Source: Nostocoides sp. (GTDB lineage Bacteria > Actinomycetota > Actinomycetes > Actinomycetales > Dermatophilaceae). From it: 64,000 nt of DNA. The notes beneath the pieces were generated by a model. That model was not told the DNA's origin. It was given only the letters and a program-made list of their open reading frames with translations, and ran no database searches. Both the position numbers and the translations under genes were made by a program. The stretch spans positions 496,001-560,000 of the forward strand of contig JADJVJ010000001.1 of the NCBI GenBank assembly GCA_016716625.1, given 5' to 3'. Positions 1 through 14,935 of this stretch are shown here, piece after piece (positions within the stretch are counted from its first letter, which is position 1; each line of letters begins with the position of its first letter).

Positions 1-29
1 GCAACCTGCTCTCCGACGACGAGGCCTGA
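1..29 (+). CDS. rplA: 3' end of 50S ribosomal protein L1 (partial)
   Basis: Only the last eight codons and the TGA are inside the window; they read N-L-L-S-D-D-E-A. The identity is inferred from context: L1 – lipoprotein – L10 – L12 is a common actinobacterial order, and L1 proteins often end with R-N-L followed by a short acidic tail. L1 forms the flexible stalk by the ribosomal E site. A strong terminator hairpin follows 28 nt after the stop, so this gene closes its transcript. The stop and frame are clear; the product name is moderately supported. Confidence 0.5.
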
Positions 30-57
30 GCACAGGCCGAGGTCACGATCGGGTGAC

Positions 58-98
58 AACGGGCCCGACCTGGCGCACACCGCCAGGTCGGGCCCGTT
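58..98 (+). terminator. Intrinsic terminator after rplA
   Basis: An 18-bp perfect inverted repeat (58-75 with 81-98) has a 5-nt loop and is followed by TTTA. It separates the rplA transcript from the lipoprotein gene. Confidence 0.85.
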
Positions 99-160
99 TA
101 CCATGGTGGGCGGCCCGTGCACATCAGGCCGTTCGCAACCCAGGAGGGGAACCCCGTCTC

Positions 161-1000
161 ATGCCCAAGCCACGCACGCACACCGTTCGCCGCGCTCTTG
201 CGCCGCTCGCCCTTGCCGGGGCACTCGCCCTGACCGGGTGCGGGAGCTCCACCTCGCCGTCCTCCTCGGGTGGTGGCGCGAGCACCTCGTCCCCGAGTGC
301 CGCTGGGGCCAAGGTGGGCGACAAGGTCTCGCTCGCCACCCTGGGCGCGCAGTCCAATGCCGCCATGAAGGCCGCGAAGACCGGTCACGCCGCTGCGGAC
401 ATGGGCGACCAGGGTTCCATGGAGATGGACATCGACTACTCGACGAACAACCTCTCGATGTCGATGAAGACCGCCGACGGTGTCATCCAGATGATGAAGA
501 TCGGTCAGACCATCTACATGGGCGGTATCCCCGATCTGCCCGCTGGCATCAAATACGTCAAGCTCACCGGTGACGGCAACGACCCGGTGAGCGGCATGCT
601 CAAGCCCCTGATGGGGTCGATGGGCCAGCTCAGCGACCCGGCGGCGATGCTCTCGGCGGTCGAGGGCGTCGAGGCCAAGGTCGTCGCGGTCGAGGCGGGC
701 TCGACCACCTACGAGGTGTCGTTGAACGCCGCGCAGGTCGCCGAGATGGCCAAGAAGGCCCTCGAGAAGGTCACCCCCAGCGGTTCGCCGCTGCCGACCC
801 CGACCTCCGCGACCGGCACGATGACACTCACCCAGACCATGGACGCCAAGGGCCTGCCCCTGAAGGTCGTCATGGTCACCGAGGAGGGTGGCAAGACCCA
901 GACCATGACGATGACCTACTCCAAGTGGGGCGAGCCGGTCACCATCGCCGAGCCGCCGGCGGCCGAGGTCACCACCTTTGCCGAGCTCCTGAAGGGCTGA
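161..1000 (+). CDS. Cell-envelope lipoprotein, LppX/LprAFG-like
   Basis: A 279-residue exported lipoprotein. The N-terminus has a basic stretch (residues 3-11), a hydrophobic core and the lipobox L-T-G-C with the lipidated cysteine at position 27, then a Ser/Gly-rich linker to about residue 50. The body has alternating polar/hydrophobic strands and a K-Y-V-K-L segment like the half-barrel of the LppX/LprAFG family, which carries lipids or glycolipids across the actinobacterial envelope. Start ATG 161 is chosen because GGAGGGG lies at 142-148; the longer frame from 53 would run through the terminator. A lipoprotein between rplA and rplJ is common in actinobacteria. The lipoprotein nature is clear; the family is inferred from composition and context. 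Confidence 0.75.
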   Translation: MPKPRTHTVRRALAPLALAGALALTGCGSSTSPSSSGGGASTSSPSAAGAKVGDKVSLATLGAQSNAAMKAAKTGHAAADMGDQGSMEMDIDYSTNNLSMSMKTADGVIQMMKIGQTIYMGGIPDLPAGIKYVKLTGDGNDPVSGMLKPLMGSMGQLSDPAAMLSAVEGVEAKVVAVEAGSTTYEVSLNAAQVAEMAKKALEKVTPSGSPLPTPTSATGTMTLTQTMDAKGLPLKVVMVTEEGGKTQTMTMTYSKWGEPVTIAEPPAAEVTTFAELLKG

Positions 1001-1011
1001 GCACGCGGTCT

Positions 1012-1042
1012 CCGGGGGGCTGCACGCGGTGCAGCCCCCCGG
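1012..1042 (+). terminator. Terminator hairpin after the lipoprotein gene
   Basis: A 14-bp perfect GC-rich stem (1012-1025 with 1029-1042) has a 3-nt loop. There is no T tract, as is frequent in actinobacteria. It lies just before the rplJ promoter. Confidence 0.75.
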
Positions 1043-1056
1043 GGCGACCCGCCGAT

Positions 1057-1085
1057 TTGGTGGGTCTGCGCGGGCCCCGTAGAGT
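1057..1085 (+). promoter_or_regulatory. Probable rplJL promoter
   Basis: TTGGTG (1057-1062) and TAGAGT (1080-1085) are separated by 17 nt, just after a terminator and before a long rplJ leader. Predicted by eye. Confidence 0.6.
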
Positions 1086-1091
1086 GTCCCC

Positions 1092-1284
1092 TTGACCAAT
1101 GACCGCCGGTCTTCCGGTGCACCCGCACCGGTCCGAAGGTCCCACTCCGGTGGGCGACCAGCGCAGGCCACGACCGTCACCGGTTCGCCGGGCTCCTTGA
1201 GCCTCGTATGCCGCCACCGCCCCGTGCCCTGCGCCGGGGCGTCTCCTCGTGGTGGGGGCTTCATCTGGTGGTCCTGACGTTGAC
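1092..1284 (+). promoter_or_regulatory. rplJ 5' leader, candidate L10 autoregulatory RNA
   Basis: About 200 nt of untranslated leader separate the promoter from rplJ, with several complementary stretches such as GGTGC and GCACC near 1117-1130. In many bacteria L10 or L10(L12)4 binds a structured leader here and represses translation. Position and length fit, but I could not fold it or match it to the Rfam L10 leader model. Confidence 0.5.
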
Positions 1285-1297
1285 GGAAGGAGGCCAC

Positions 1298-1867
1298 ATG
1301 GCGCGCAAGTACGACAAGAACGCGGCGATTGCCGAGATCTCGGAGAAGTTCACGAGCTCGCAGGCTGCCGTGCTCACCGAGTACCGCGGACTCACGGTCA
1401 AGCAGATCAGTGAACTCCGGGGCTCCCTGCGTGGCAATGCGACCTACGCCGTGGTCAAGAACACGCTGACCGAGCGGGCAGCCAAGGATGCCGGAGTGAC
1501 GGCATTCGACGGCCAGCTCAGCGGTCCCACCGCGATCGCCTTCATCACGGGCGACCCGGTCGAGGCTGCCAAGTCGCTGCGTGACTTTGCCAAGGCCCAC
1601 CCTCTCCTCGTCATCAAGGGCGGCGTCCTCGACGGCAAGTCCCTGACGGCGGCGGAGATCACCAAGCTCGCGGACCTCGAGTCCCGCGAGGTTCTCCTGG
1701 CCAAGCTGGCGGGCGCCATGAACGCCTCGCTCGCCAAGGCTGTGTACCTCTTCGCGGCTCCGCTATCGCAGGCGGCGCGCACGATCGATGCGCTCAAGGC
1801 CGCGAAGACCGACGCCCCGGCCCCGGCCGAGGCAGCTGCAGACGTCGCCGCGGGTGGCGACGAGTAA
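1298..1867 (+). CDS. rplJ: 50S ribosomal protein L10
   Basis: A 189-residue uL10, the base of the ribosomal stalk that carries L7/L12 dimers and helps recruit elongation factors. Start ATG 1298 follows GGAAGGAGG (1285-1293). The N-terminal rRNA-binding domain shows the family pattern Y-R-G-L-T-V (about 30-35) and V-V-K-N-T-L (about 52-57); the C-terminal helix that binds L12 (about 140-170) is followed by an Ala/Pro-rich tail. rplL begins 45 nt downstream. It probably represses its own operon through the leader. Confidence 0.97.
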   Translation: MARKYDKNAAIAEISEKFTSSQAAVLTEYRGLTVKQISELRGSLRGNATYAVVKNTLTERAAKDAGVTAFDGQLSGPTAIAFITGDPVEAAKSLRDFAKAHPLLVIKGGVLDGKSLTAAEITKLADLESREVLLAKLAGAMNASLAKAVYLFAAPLSQAARTIDALKAAKTDAPAPAEAAADVAAGGDE

Positions 1868-1912
1868 TTCCGCCACTCACGGCATACACATCAGTTAGGA
1901 AGGAAGCCAGTT

Positions 1913-2306
1913 ATGGCCAAGCTCAGCACCGACGAGCTCCTTGACGCCTTCAAGGAGATGACCCTGATCGAGCTCTCTGAGTTCGTCAAGCAGTTCGAGG
2001 AGACCTTCGGCGTGACCGCCGCTGCCCCCGTTGCCGTTGCGGCCGCGGGTGCCGTTGCGGGCCGGTGGCGGCGACGCTGCCGAGGTCGAGGAGCAGGACG
2101 AGTTCGACGTCGTCCTCGAGGCCGCCGGCGAGAAGAAGATCGCCGTCATCAAGGAGGTCCGCAGCCTCACCTCCCTCGGTCTCAAGGAGGCCAAGGACCT
2201 CGTCGACGGCGCCCCCAAGGCCGTCCTCGAGAAGGTCGACAAGGCCGCGGCCGAGAAGGCCAAGGAGCAGCTCGAGAGCGCCGGCGCCACCGTCACGCTC
2301 AAGTGA
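1913..2306 (+). CDS. rplL: 50S ribosomal protein L7/L12, interrupted by a frameshift as read
   Basis: L7/L12 is the flexible stalk protein that recruits and activates translation GTPases. The N-terminal dimerisation domain reads normally from ATG 1913 (RBS AGGAAGG). In the Ala/Val/Gly hinge the frame breaks at the GGG of 2059-2061. From 2061 the next frame encodes the normal C-terminal domain (E-F-D-V-V-L-E to T-V-T-L-K, stop 2304-2306). Removing one G gives a 130-residue protein, the usual size. Without correction the first frame runs to 2323 as Arg-rich nonsense. The gene is essential and appears once here, so a base-calling error in a GC-rich, internally repeated hinge is the simplest explanation; a programmed shift or real mutation cannot be excluded. 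Confidence 0.9.
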
Positions 2307-2341
2307 GTTCGCGCGTCCGGTGACGGACGCACCTCATCGGC

Positions 2342-2380
2342 CGGGCCCGGCATACCCCTTCGGGGAGTATGCCGGGCCCG
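2342..2380 (+). terminator. Terminator after rplL
   Basis: A 14-bp perfect stem (2342-2355 with 2367-2380) is extended by three more pairs with one bulge around a TTC-rich loop. The arms contain GGCATAC and GTATGCC, the heptamer repeated across the window. Confidence 0.85.
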
Positions 2381-2571
2381 TTCGTCGTCTCTCCGGTGTC
2401 CTCGCGGCGTGCGCCGTTGTGAGCAGGGTGAGATGGCTTGGCGTTGATTTCGCGAGGTTCGTGGCGATCGGTCGACGGCACTTACTGATCCGATCACGGC
2501 TCGCAGTTGGCGCGGCGGCGGGTCGATCGTGGGCCTGTCGAAAAGGGCTGGGCGTTGTCGGAGGCCCTCCC

Positions 2572-2577
2572 TAGACT
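2572..2577 (+). promoter_or_regulatory. Possible -10 box for the ABC exporter
   Basis: TAGACT lies 61 nt before the ATG of the ATPase gene, after the rplL terminator. No convincing -35 is visible. The rest of the 332-nt gap (2307-2638) holds the terminator and no other gene I can support. Confidence 0.4.
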
Positions 2578-2638
2578 CGTCGTGACATTCAGCACCGGGG
2601 TCGCCAAGGGGTCCCGTGCACCTCGTGAGGGAGTCACC

Positions 2639-3652
2639 ATGGCAGACGCAGTTCGCGCTGAGGGCCTGGTCAAGATCTACAAGTCCCGCTCCGGCGAGGT
2701 TCGCGCCCTCCACGGCCTCGACCTCACGGTCGAGGAGGGTACCGTCGTCGGCCTCCTCGGGCCTAATGGCGCCGGGAAGACGACGACCATCAAGGTGCTC
2801 ACCACCTTGCTCACCCCCGATGCCGGGTCGGCGACGGTGATGGGCGCTGACGTGCTCGCTGCACCCAAGGACGTCAAGCGGAGGATCGGCGTGAGCGGCC
2901 AGTACGCGGCGGTCGACGAGTACCTCACCGGGTTCGAGAACCTCGACATGGTGGGTCGGCTCTACCACCTCGGGGCCGAGCGCTCCCGCACGCGCGCCCG
3001 TGATCTGCTCGACCAGTTCGGTCTCACCGACGCCGCTGACCGGCCGGTCAAGGGCTACTCCGGCGGCATGCGTCGGAGGCTCGACCTCGCCGGTGCCTTG
3101 ATTGCCCAGCCGCCCATGCTCTTCCTAGACGAGCCCACCACTGGTCTGGACCCGCGCTCCCGGCTCGGCATGTGGGAGGTCATCACCGATCTCGTGGGAG
3201 GCGGCACCACGCTGCTCCTCACCACGCAGTACCTCGAAGAGGCCGATCAGCTCGCCGACCGAATCGCCGTCATCGATCACGGCCGAGTGATCGCCGAGGG
3301 CACCTCCGACACCCTCAAGTCCCAGGTGGGCGGTGAGCGGGTCGAGGTCGTCGTCGCGCACGACGCCGACGTTGGCCGCGCTCGAGAGGTGTTGTCCGGT
3401 GTCGGCATCGGTGAAGCGGTCGTCGAGAACCGCTCCCGCCGGGTCACCGTGCCCGTCAGCGGGGGCGCGAGTGTGCTCGTCGAGGCCGTCCGCCGCCTCG
3501 ATGGCGCTGGGGTAACAGTCTCCGACCTCTCGCTGCGCCGCCCCACCCTGGACGACGTGTTCCTTAGCCTCACCGGCCGGGCCGCCGAGGAAAGCGACGA
3601 CACCGGCGCCGCCGAGCGCGAGGTCACGTGGGTCGGAAAGGACGTCCCGTGA
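2639..3652 (+). CDS. ABC transporter ATP-binding protein, DrrA-type
   Basis: A 337-residue ATPase that powers an export permease at the inner face of the membrane. Walker A is G-P-N-G-A-G-K-T-T (about 42-50), the signature Y-S-G-G-M-R-R-R lies near 141-148, and Walker B is M-L-F-L-D-E-P (about 160-166), followed by D-P. The C-terminal 100 residues form the accessory domain of daunorubicin-resistance-type ATPases (drug or lipid export). Start ATG 2639 has GAGGGAG just upstream; the extended frame from 2507 is unsupported. The gene overlaps the permease by 4 nt (GTGA), so the two are translationally coupled. The substrate is unknown. Confidence 0.93.
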   Translation: MADAVRAEGLVKIYKSRSGEVRALHGLDLTVEEGTVVGLLGPNGAGKTTTIKVLTTLLTPDAGSATVMGADVLAAPKDVKRRIGVSGQYAAVDEYLTGFENLDMVGRLYHLGAERSRTRARDLLDQFGLTDAADRPVKGYSGGMRRRLDLAGALIAQPPMLFLDEPTTGLDPRSRLGMWEVITDLVGGGTTLLLTTQYLEEADQLADRIAVIDHGRVIAEGTSDTLKSQVGGERVEVVVAHDADVGRAREVLSGVGIGEAVVENRSRRVTVPVSGGASVLVEAVRRLDGAGVTVSDLSLRRPTLDDVFLSLTGRAAEESDDTGAAEREVTWVGKDVP

Positions 3653-4458
3653 GCGGCATTCGTCAGGCGATCGGCGACGCTGCCACGGTCACCCGCCGCA
3701 ACCTCATCAAGATCAAGCGGGTCCCTGACCTGCTCGTCTTCACCACCCTTTCGCCGATCATGTTCGTGCTGCTCTTCGCCTACGTCTTCGCCGGGGCTAT
3801 CGGCACCCAGAACACCGGCGTCGACTACAAGGAGTTCCTTGTCGCGGGGATCTTTGCCCAGACCGTGGTCTTCGGCAGCACGTTCAGCGGCATCAGCCTC
3901 GCCGAGGACCTCCAGAAGGGCTTCGTCGACCGGTTCCGCACGCTGCCGATGGCGCCTTCGGCGATGCTCTTCGGGCGCACCGCTTCGGACGTCGTCAACA
4001 ATGTCATCAGTCTTGTGGTCATGGGGCTCACGGGCTTGGTCGTGGGCTGGCGCATCCGCAGCTCGCTCGTCGAGGCCCTCGCCGGAGCGCTGCTCCTGCT
4101 GCTGTTCGCCTACGCGCTGTCGTGGGTCATGGCCTACGTCGGCCTCGTCGTGCGGACCCCCGAGGTCGTCAACAACGCAAGCTTCATCGTCATCTTCCCG
4201 CTCACCTTCGTCGCGAACACCTTCGTCGACTCCACCACCCTGCCCGGTCCGCTCGAGACGCTCGCGAACTGGAACCCGGTCTCGGCGGTCACCCAGTCGG
4301 CTCGCGAACTGTTCGGCAACACCAACCCGGCGTTCCCACCGCCGGACGCCTGGCCGCTGCAGAACCCCGAGCTCTACACGCTGATCTGGATCGCGATCAT
4401 CCTTGCCATCTTCATCCCCCTCTCGATCCGCCAGTACCAGCGGACGACTTCGCGCTGA
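3649..4458 (+). CDS. ABC-2 type transporter permease, DrrB-type
   Basis: A 269-residue integral membrane protein with about six hydrophobic segments (roughly 25-45, 60-78, 105-125, 135-165, 172-190 and 243-262), the layout of ABC-2 permeases such as DrrB. The start is GTG 3649, inside the end of the ATPase gene (GTGA overlap); the longer frame from 3628 would read deeper into that gene. The L-E-T-L-A-N-W-N-P-V-S motif before the last segment is typical of this family. With the ATPase it should export a drug, lipid or glycolipid. No clear terminator follows before the rpoB control region. Confidence 0.92.
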   Translation: MSGIRQAIGDAATVTRRNLIKIKRVPDLLVFTTLSPIMFVLLFAYVFAGAIGTQNTGVDYKEFLVAGIFAQTVVFGSTFSGISLAEDLQKGFVDRFRTLPMAPSAMLFGRTASDVVNNVISLVVMGLTGLVVGWRIRSSLVEALAGALLLLLFAYALSWVMAYVGLVVRTPEVVNNASFIVIFPLTFVANTFVDSTTLPGPLETLANWNPVSAVTQSARELFGNTNPAFPPPDAWPLQNPELYTLIWIAIILAIFIPLSIRQYQRTTSR

Positions 4459-4722
4459 GGCGGTGCAGGACGACCAATCCGTCGCCAGCGTGCAGCGCGC
4501 TCCGGGTCGCGCGCGCGCAGGTGGCCGACGTCCAGCGGGACTAGCCGCGCTCTAGGCGCACAAGCCTGTGACGAACTCGTGACCGTGGATCTGGGCGTTT
4601 CGCTTGACGGCATGGCGTCCGCAGGGTCATCCTCGTGGGGCAAGCGCACGCGGTGGGGGGCCGCGACAGCGCACGGCCGCTGCCAGGGGCCGCGTGAGTC
4701 CGCTCACGCTGGCTTGACCGGG

Positions 4723-4753
4723 TTGGACACTTATGCCCTTCATGCCCTAATGT
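4723..4753 (+). promoter_or_regulatory. Candidate rpoBC promoter
   Basis: TTGGAC (4723-4728) and TAATGT (4748-4753) are 19 nt apart, leaving a leader of about 170 nt before rpoB. TTGACC at 4714-4719 is an alternative -35 with poor spacing. Within 4459-4932 I see no gene, only this promoter region and leader. Confidence 0.45.
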
Positions 4754-4932
4754 GGTTCCTTGCGCTGCCTCCCGACCCCGACCTCCTCACTGGTGAGTTT
4801 CCATGATGCGTGCCCGCGCGCGCTCAGGATGACACGGCATACGGACCGGGTTTCGGATGGCTGCGCCGCCACCACCTGAAGTGTCGACCGGCTGCGACGC
4901 GAGAGCGTCGACGGCCAGCGGAAGGACCATCC

Positions 4933-8418
<3,486 letters not shown>

Positions 8419-8489
8419 CCCCGATCGCGCCCCGCGCGCCACGCAACGAACCTAACGACTGACGGCATACGAAAGTAAGGAAGCACACA

Positions 8490-12371
<3,882 letters not shown>

Positions 12372-12391
12372 GGCCACGGTCTCCGCTCGCG

Positions 12392-12444
12392 CGCTGAGCC
12401 CCCTTCCCGACGCCCCCGTGGCGTCCGGGCGAGGGGGCTCAGCC
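12392..12444. terminator. Bidirectional terminator between rpoC and the DUF1801 gene
   Basis: Outer arms GCTGAGCCCCCT (12393-12404) and AGGGGGCTCAGC (12432-12443) pair perfectly, with further inner pairing. It lies between two convergent genes and can serve both strands. Confidence 0.75.
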
Positions 12445-12476
12445 CTTTGGGTTGAGGACCCTTCGGGCTGGTCGGC

Positions 12477-12899
12477 TCAGTGGCAGACGACGCAGTGCCC
12501 GGCGGTGGTGTTCTCCTGCCAGGCGCGTTCGACGATGGCGCGCAGGACCGCGAGGTCGACGTCGGCGAGGGTCTTGAGGTAGAGACAGACCTTCCCCGTG
12601 GTGTGCTTCCCGAGCCGGGCAAGCAGGGTGTCACCCTCGGGTGGGCCGGTGAGCACGTAGAGCACGAGCTGCGTGGCGCGTGGCGAGAAGGCGATGCCGG
12701 GCATGTCGCCTTCGGTACCGGTGGGATGGCGGTAATGCAGGTGGCCGAAACCGATGATCGAGGGGCCCCACATCACCGGAGGTTGGCCCGAGACCTCACT
12801 CATCATCGAGACAAGAGTGTCCGCGTCGGCCCGTCGAACCTTGTGGTGGACTCGGTCGAGGAAGTCGACCACGGGAACCTCGGTCGGGAGTGTCGCCAT
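12477..12899 (-). CDS. DUF1801-like protein
   Basis: A 140-residue soluble protein. It resembles the DUF1801 (YdhG-like) family: a helical N-terminus with V-x-x-F-L-D-R-V, the central P-V-M-W-G-P-S-I-I-G-F-G core, then the A-F-S-P-R-A-T-Q-L-V-L-Y segment and L-G-K-H-T-T-G-K-x-C-L-Y. The biochemical role of the family is not established. The C-terminus ends C-V-V-C-H. I choose ATG 12899 over GTG 12902 because a -10-like GATAGT lies 6 nt before it, suggesting a leaderless mRNA. It is convergent with rpoC. Confidence 0.75.
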   Translation of the reverse strand: MATLPTEVPVVDFLDRVHHKVRRADADTLVSMMSEVSGQPPVMWGPSIIGFGHLHYRHPTGTEGDMPGIAFSPRATQLVLYVLTGPPEGDTLLARLGKHTTGKVCLYLKTLADVDLAVLRAIVERAWQENTTAGHCVVCH

Positions 12900-12905
12900 C
12901 ACTGA

Positions 12906-12911
12906 ACTATC
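12906..12911 (-). promoter_or_regulatory. -10 box, likely leaderless DUF1801 gene
   Basis: GATAGT on the minus strand, 6 nt before ATG 12899, with no Shine-Dalgarno sequence. Confidence 0.5.
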
Positions 12912-12968
12912 GCCTCTTCCCGGGCCGTCTCACAAGAGATGACCCCTGTGTGGCGCGGCCTTAGCGGC

Positions 12969-12974
12969 ATACGC
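12969..12974 (+). promoter_or_regulatory. -10 box, likely leaderless hypothetical gene
   Basis: TACGCT lies 7 nt before ATG 12982 and overlaps a GGCATAC copy. No Shine-Dalgarno sequence is present. Confidence 0.5.
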
Positions 12975-12981
12975 TGGCCTC

Positions 12982-13614
12982 ATGGGCCCCAATCGCGAGC
13001 AGCGGCTACCAACTGCCTGGGTTGAGCCATTCGCCCGTGTGCACGGCGCGCGCGTCGACTCCGGCTGGGACGTGAACAGTTTCCGTGCCGCCTTCCGCGG
13101 CTCCCACGGCCATCTGCCGTGGGAGCTCGTCGTCGATGGCCACCTGGACACCGACTACCCGGCGACCAGCGCCCTGAAGTGCTCGACGCCGTATGCCGGG
13201 TCCTTCGAGGTCATCGGCGGGCCGTCACGGGCGATGACCTCCGGGACCGAGGCGGATCTGGTGTTCATGGCGGTGTCCGCAGCCAGATCGTGGTGGCGAC
13301 GACGCGGGAGGGACGCTGGCCAGGGTGCGGCCGGTGACGCGGGTGCCGGGAGCTCGGCCACCCCGACACCGGGTGCCTCACTCAACGTGACGGACTCCGA
13401 GGGGATGCTCACCCCACAGATCCTTGCCATGCTCGAGGACTGGCCACCATCAAGCCATGCTCGAAGTGCCCGCCACGACGACCGCTTCCAGCTCCGGCTG
13501 AGCTACGGCGGGTTGATTCTCATGACCGAGAACCTGTGGGGCGAGGCCGTCGCCGCCCATCAGCTCCGCGTCTGCTACGCGATCCTCGACGCGCTGGCTT
13601 CGCGTCCTGGCTAG
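12982..13614 (+). CDS. Hypothetical protein
   Basis: A 210-residue protein I do not recognise. The N-terminal half (1-100) looks globular, with W-V-E-P-F-A and P-W-E-L-V-V-D-G-H-L-D-T-D motifs. A low-complexity Gly/Ala/Ser/Pro stretch (about 112-135) links it to a C-terminal half ending in a helix. There is no signal peptide or clear membrane span. The ATG has no ribosome-binding site and sits 7 nt after a -10-like box, so the mRNA is probably leaderless. Its TAG stop (13612-13614) is the first half of the -10 box of the next gene. Confidence 0.65.
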   Translation: MGPNREQRLPTAWVEPFARVHGARVDSGWDVNSFRAAFRGSHGHLPWELVVDGHLDTDYPATSALKCSTPYAGSFEVIGGPSRAMTSGTEADLVFMAVSAARSWWRRRGRDAGQGAAGDAGAGSSATPTPGASLNVTDSEGMLTPQILAMLEDWPPSSHARSARHDDRFQLRLSYGGLILMTENLWGEAVAAHQLRVCYAILDALASRPG

Positions 13615-13617
13615 AGT
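13612..13617 (+). promoter_or_regulatory. -10 box, likely leaderless spermidine-synthase-like gene
   Basis: TAGAGT ends 7 nt before ATG 13625. Its TAG is also the stop codon of the upstream gene. Confidence 0.6.
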
Positions 13618-13624
13618 CCGGCGC

Positions 13625-14317
13625 ATGGGCACGGAGGGGATCGTTGGCGTCGCGCGCGCGGATACCCCCGACGGCGAGGTCGCCCTCCGGCGGCGGGACG
13701 GGGTCTTGGAGCTCATCGTCAACGGTGCGTTCGCCATGGACAGCCTCGAGGTGAGCACGGAGGTGCGGCTTGCCAGTGAGGCGCTGGCCCGGCATACCGC
13801 GCCGGGGAGGGTCCTCATCGGTGGGCTGGGGCTGGGTTTCACCACCCGCGCCGTGCTCGCGGACTCCCGGGTGGGGTTGGTCGAGGTGGTCGAACGGGCC
13901 GCCCCGCTGGTCCAATGGGCCCGCGCCGGACTGGTCCCCGAGCTGGCCGGCCTGGAGGGGGAGCGGTGCCGACTCCTCGTCGGCGACATCGGTGAGGTTC
14001 TCCTCGGGTGCGCCGGATCCGCCGGCGGCTGGGACCTGGTCCTGCTCGATGTCGACAACGGTCCGGGGTTCCTCATCCACGAGGGCAACGCCCGCCTGTA
14101 TGGCGTGCCGCTGCTCCGGGCGGCCCGTGACCGCCTGGAGCCGGGGGGTCAGCTCGTCATCTGGTCCAGCCATGTGGCCCCCGACCTGCTCGCCGCCCTG
14201 CAGGAGGCCGGGGCCTGCCCTCAGGAGGCCGCCGAGGAGATCATCGAGGTAACTCGGCAGGGTCGGCTGCTCAGGTACGCCCTCTACCGGCTCACCGCGA
14301 TTTGGTCGAGAAACTGA
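13625..14317 (+). CDS. Spermidine synthase-like Rossmann-fold protein
   Basis: A 230-residue protein with the nucleotide-binding pattern of aminopropyl- and methyltransferases: G-G-L-G-L-G-F-T (about 66-73), V-E-V-V-E-R (about 85-90) and L-L-D-V-D-N-G-P (about 140-147), the region where spermidine synthases hold the substrate. It lacks the full N-terminal strand domain and may bind S-adenosylmethionine or the decarboxylated form. Actinobacterial proteins of this type are usually annotated spermidine synthase, but the activity is uncertain. It appears leaderless. The rpsL promoter starts within its last codons. Confidence 0.7.
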   Translation: MGTEGIVGVARADTPDGEVALRRRDGVLELIVNGAFAMDSLEVSTEVRLASEALARHTAPGRVLIGGLGLGFTTRAVLADSRVGLVEVVERAAPLVQWARAGLVPELAGLEGERCRLLVGDIGEVLLGCAGSAGGWDLVLLDVDNGPGFLIHEGNARLYGVPLLRAARDRLEPGGQLVIWSSHVAPDLLAALQEAGACPQEAAEEIIEVTRQGRLLRYALYRLTAIWSRN

Positions 14318-14331
14318 CCGCGCGGTATCGT
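14302..14331 (+). promoter_or_regulatory. Probable promoter of the rpsL–rpsG–fusA region
   Basis: TTGGTC (14302-14307) and TATCGT (14326-14331) are 18 nt apart, the -35 lying inside the end of the upstream gene. The transcript would have a leader of about 220 nt before rpsL; I see no reading frame of interest in that leader. Confidence 0.6.
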
Positions 14332-14560
14332 AGAACGCTGTGTCTGGCTAGGTCCGGACCACACCGAGCCGAGTGCCCCGCACCCGGCCCGCCCACCTCT
14401 CGCCGGGCGCCTCCAGCCACCACCGTCCTCGGCGGTGAGCCGTGGGGAGTGCAGGGGGGAGTACCCGATGCCTCAGTCCCGGTCACGGGGTGGAGCAGAG
14501 GGCATGACAAGGAGTCGGCGCACCGCAGCGCCGACATCGACCAGATGCAAAGGAACCAGG

Positions 14561-14935
14561 TTGCCTACCATCAACCAGCTGGTGCGCAAGGGCCGGCAGG
14601 ACAAGACCACCAAGGTCAAGACTCCTGCCCTCAAGGGCTCTCCGCAGCGCCGCGGCGTGTGCACGCGTGTCTACACGACCACCCCCAAGAAGCCGAACTC
14701 GGCGCTGCGCAAGGTTGCCCGTGTGCGCCTGACGAGCAGCATCGAGGTCACCGCCTACATCCCCGGTGAGGGCCACAACCTCCAGGAGCACTCGATCGTG
14801 CTCGTCCGTGGCGGTCGTGTGAAGGACCTCCCCGGTGTCCGTTACAAGATCATCCGTGGGGCGCTGGACACCCAGGGCGTCAAGAACCGCAAGCAGGCCC
14901 GCAGCCGCTACGGTGCGAAGAAGGTGAAGGGCTGA
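14561..14935 (+). CDS. rpsL: 30S ribosomal protein S12
   Basis: A 124-residue uS12, which monitors codon–anticodon pairing in the decoding centre. Start TTG 14561 reads P-T-I-N-Q-L-V-R, the conserved N-terminus, and follows AAAGGAAC; the upstream frame from 14435 is leader. The streptomycin-site segment [11 protein letters not shown] is wild type, with lysines intact. The stop overlaps the rpsG start by one base (TGATG), so the two are coupled. Confidence 0.97.
   Translation: MPTINQLVRKGRQDKTTKVKTPALKGSPQRRGVCTRVYTTTPKKPNSALRKVARVRLTSSIEVTAYIPGEGHNLQEHSIVLVRGGRVKDLPGVRYKIIRGALDTQGVKNRKQARSRYGAKKVKG

Noticed and set aside
98..1600. Long minus-strand open frame of 500 codons over the lipoprotein and rplJ
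   Set aside because: It lies antisense to genes with clear families; long open antisense frames are common in high-GC codon usage. It crosses two terminators and has no family motif.
2031..2306. Separate gene encoding the C-terminal half of L12
   Set aside because: The first codons are hinge sequence in another frame and there is no ribosome-binding site; it is the same gene after a frameshift.
4810..4932. Longer N-terminus for rpoB
   Set aside because: It would translate the leader and has no ribosome-binding site; TTG 4933 has one at 7 nt and gives the conserved start.
14435..14560. Longer N-terminus for rpsL
   Set aside because: Conserved S12 begins at P-T-I-N-Q; TTG 14561 has AAAGGAAC upstream.
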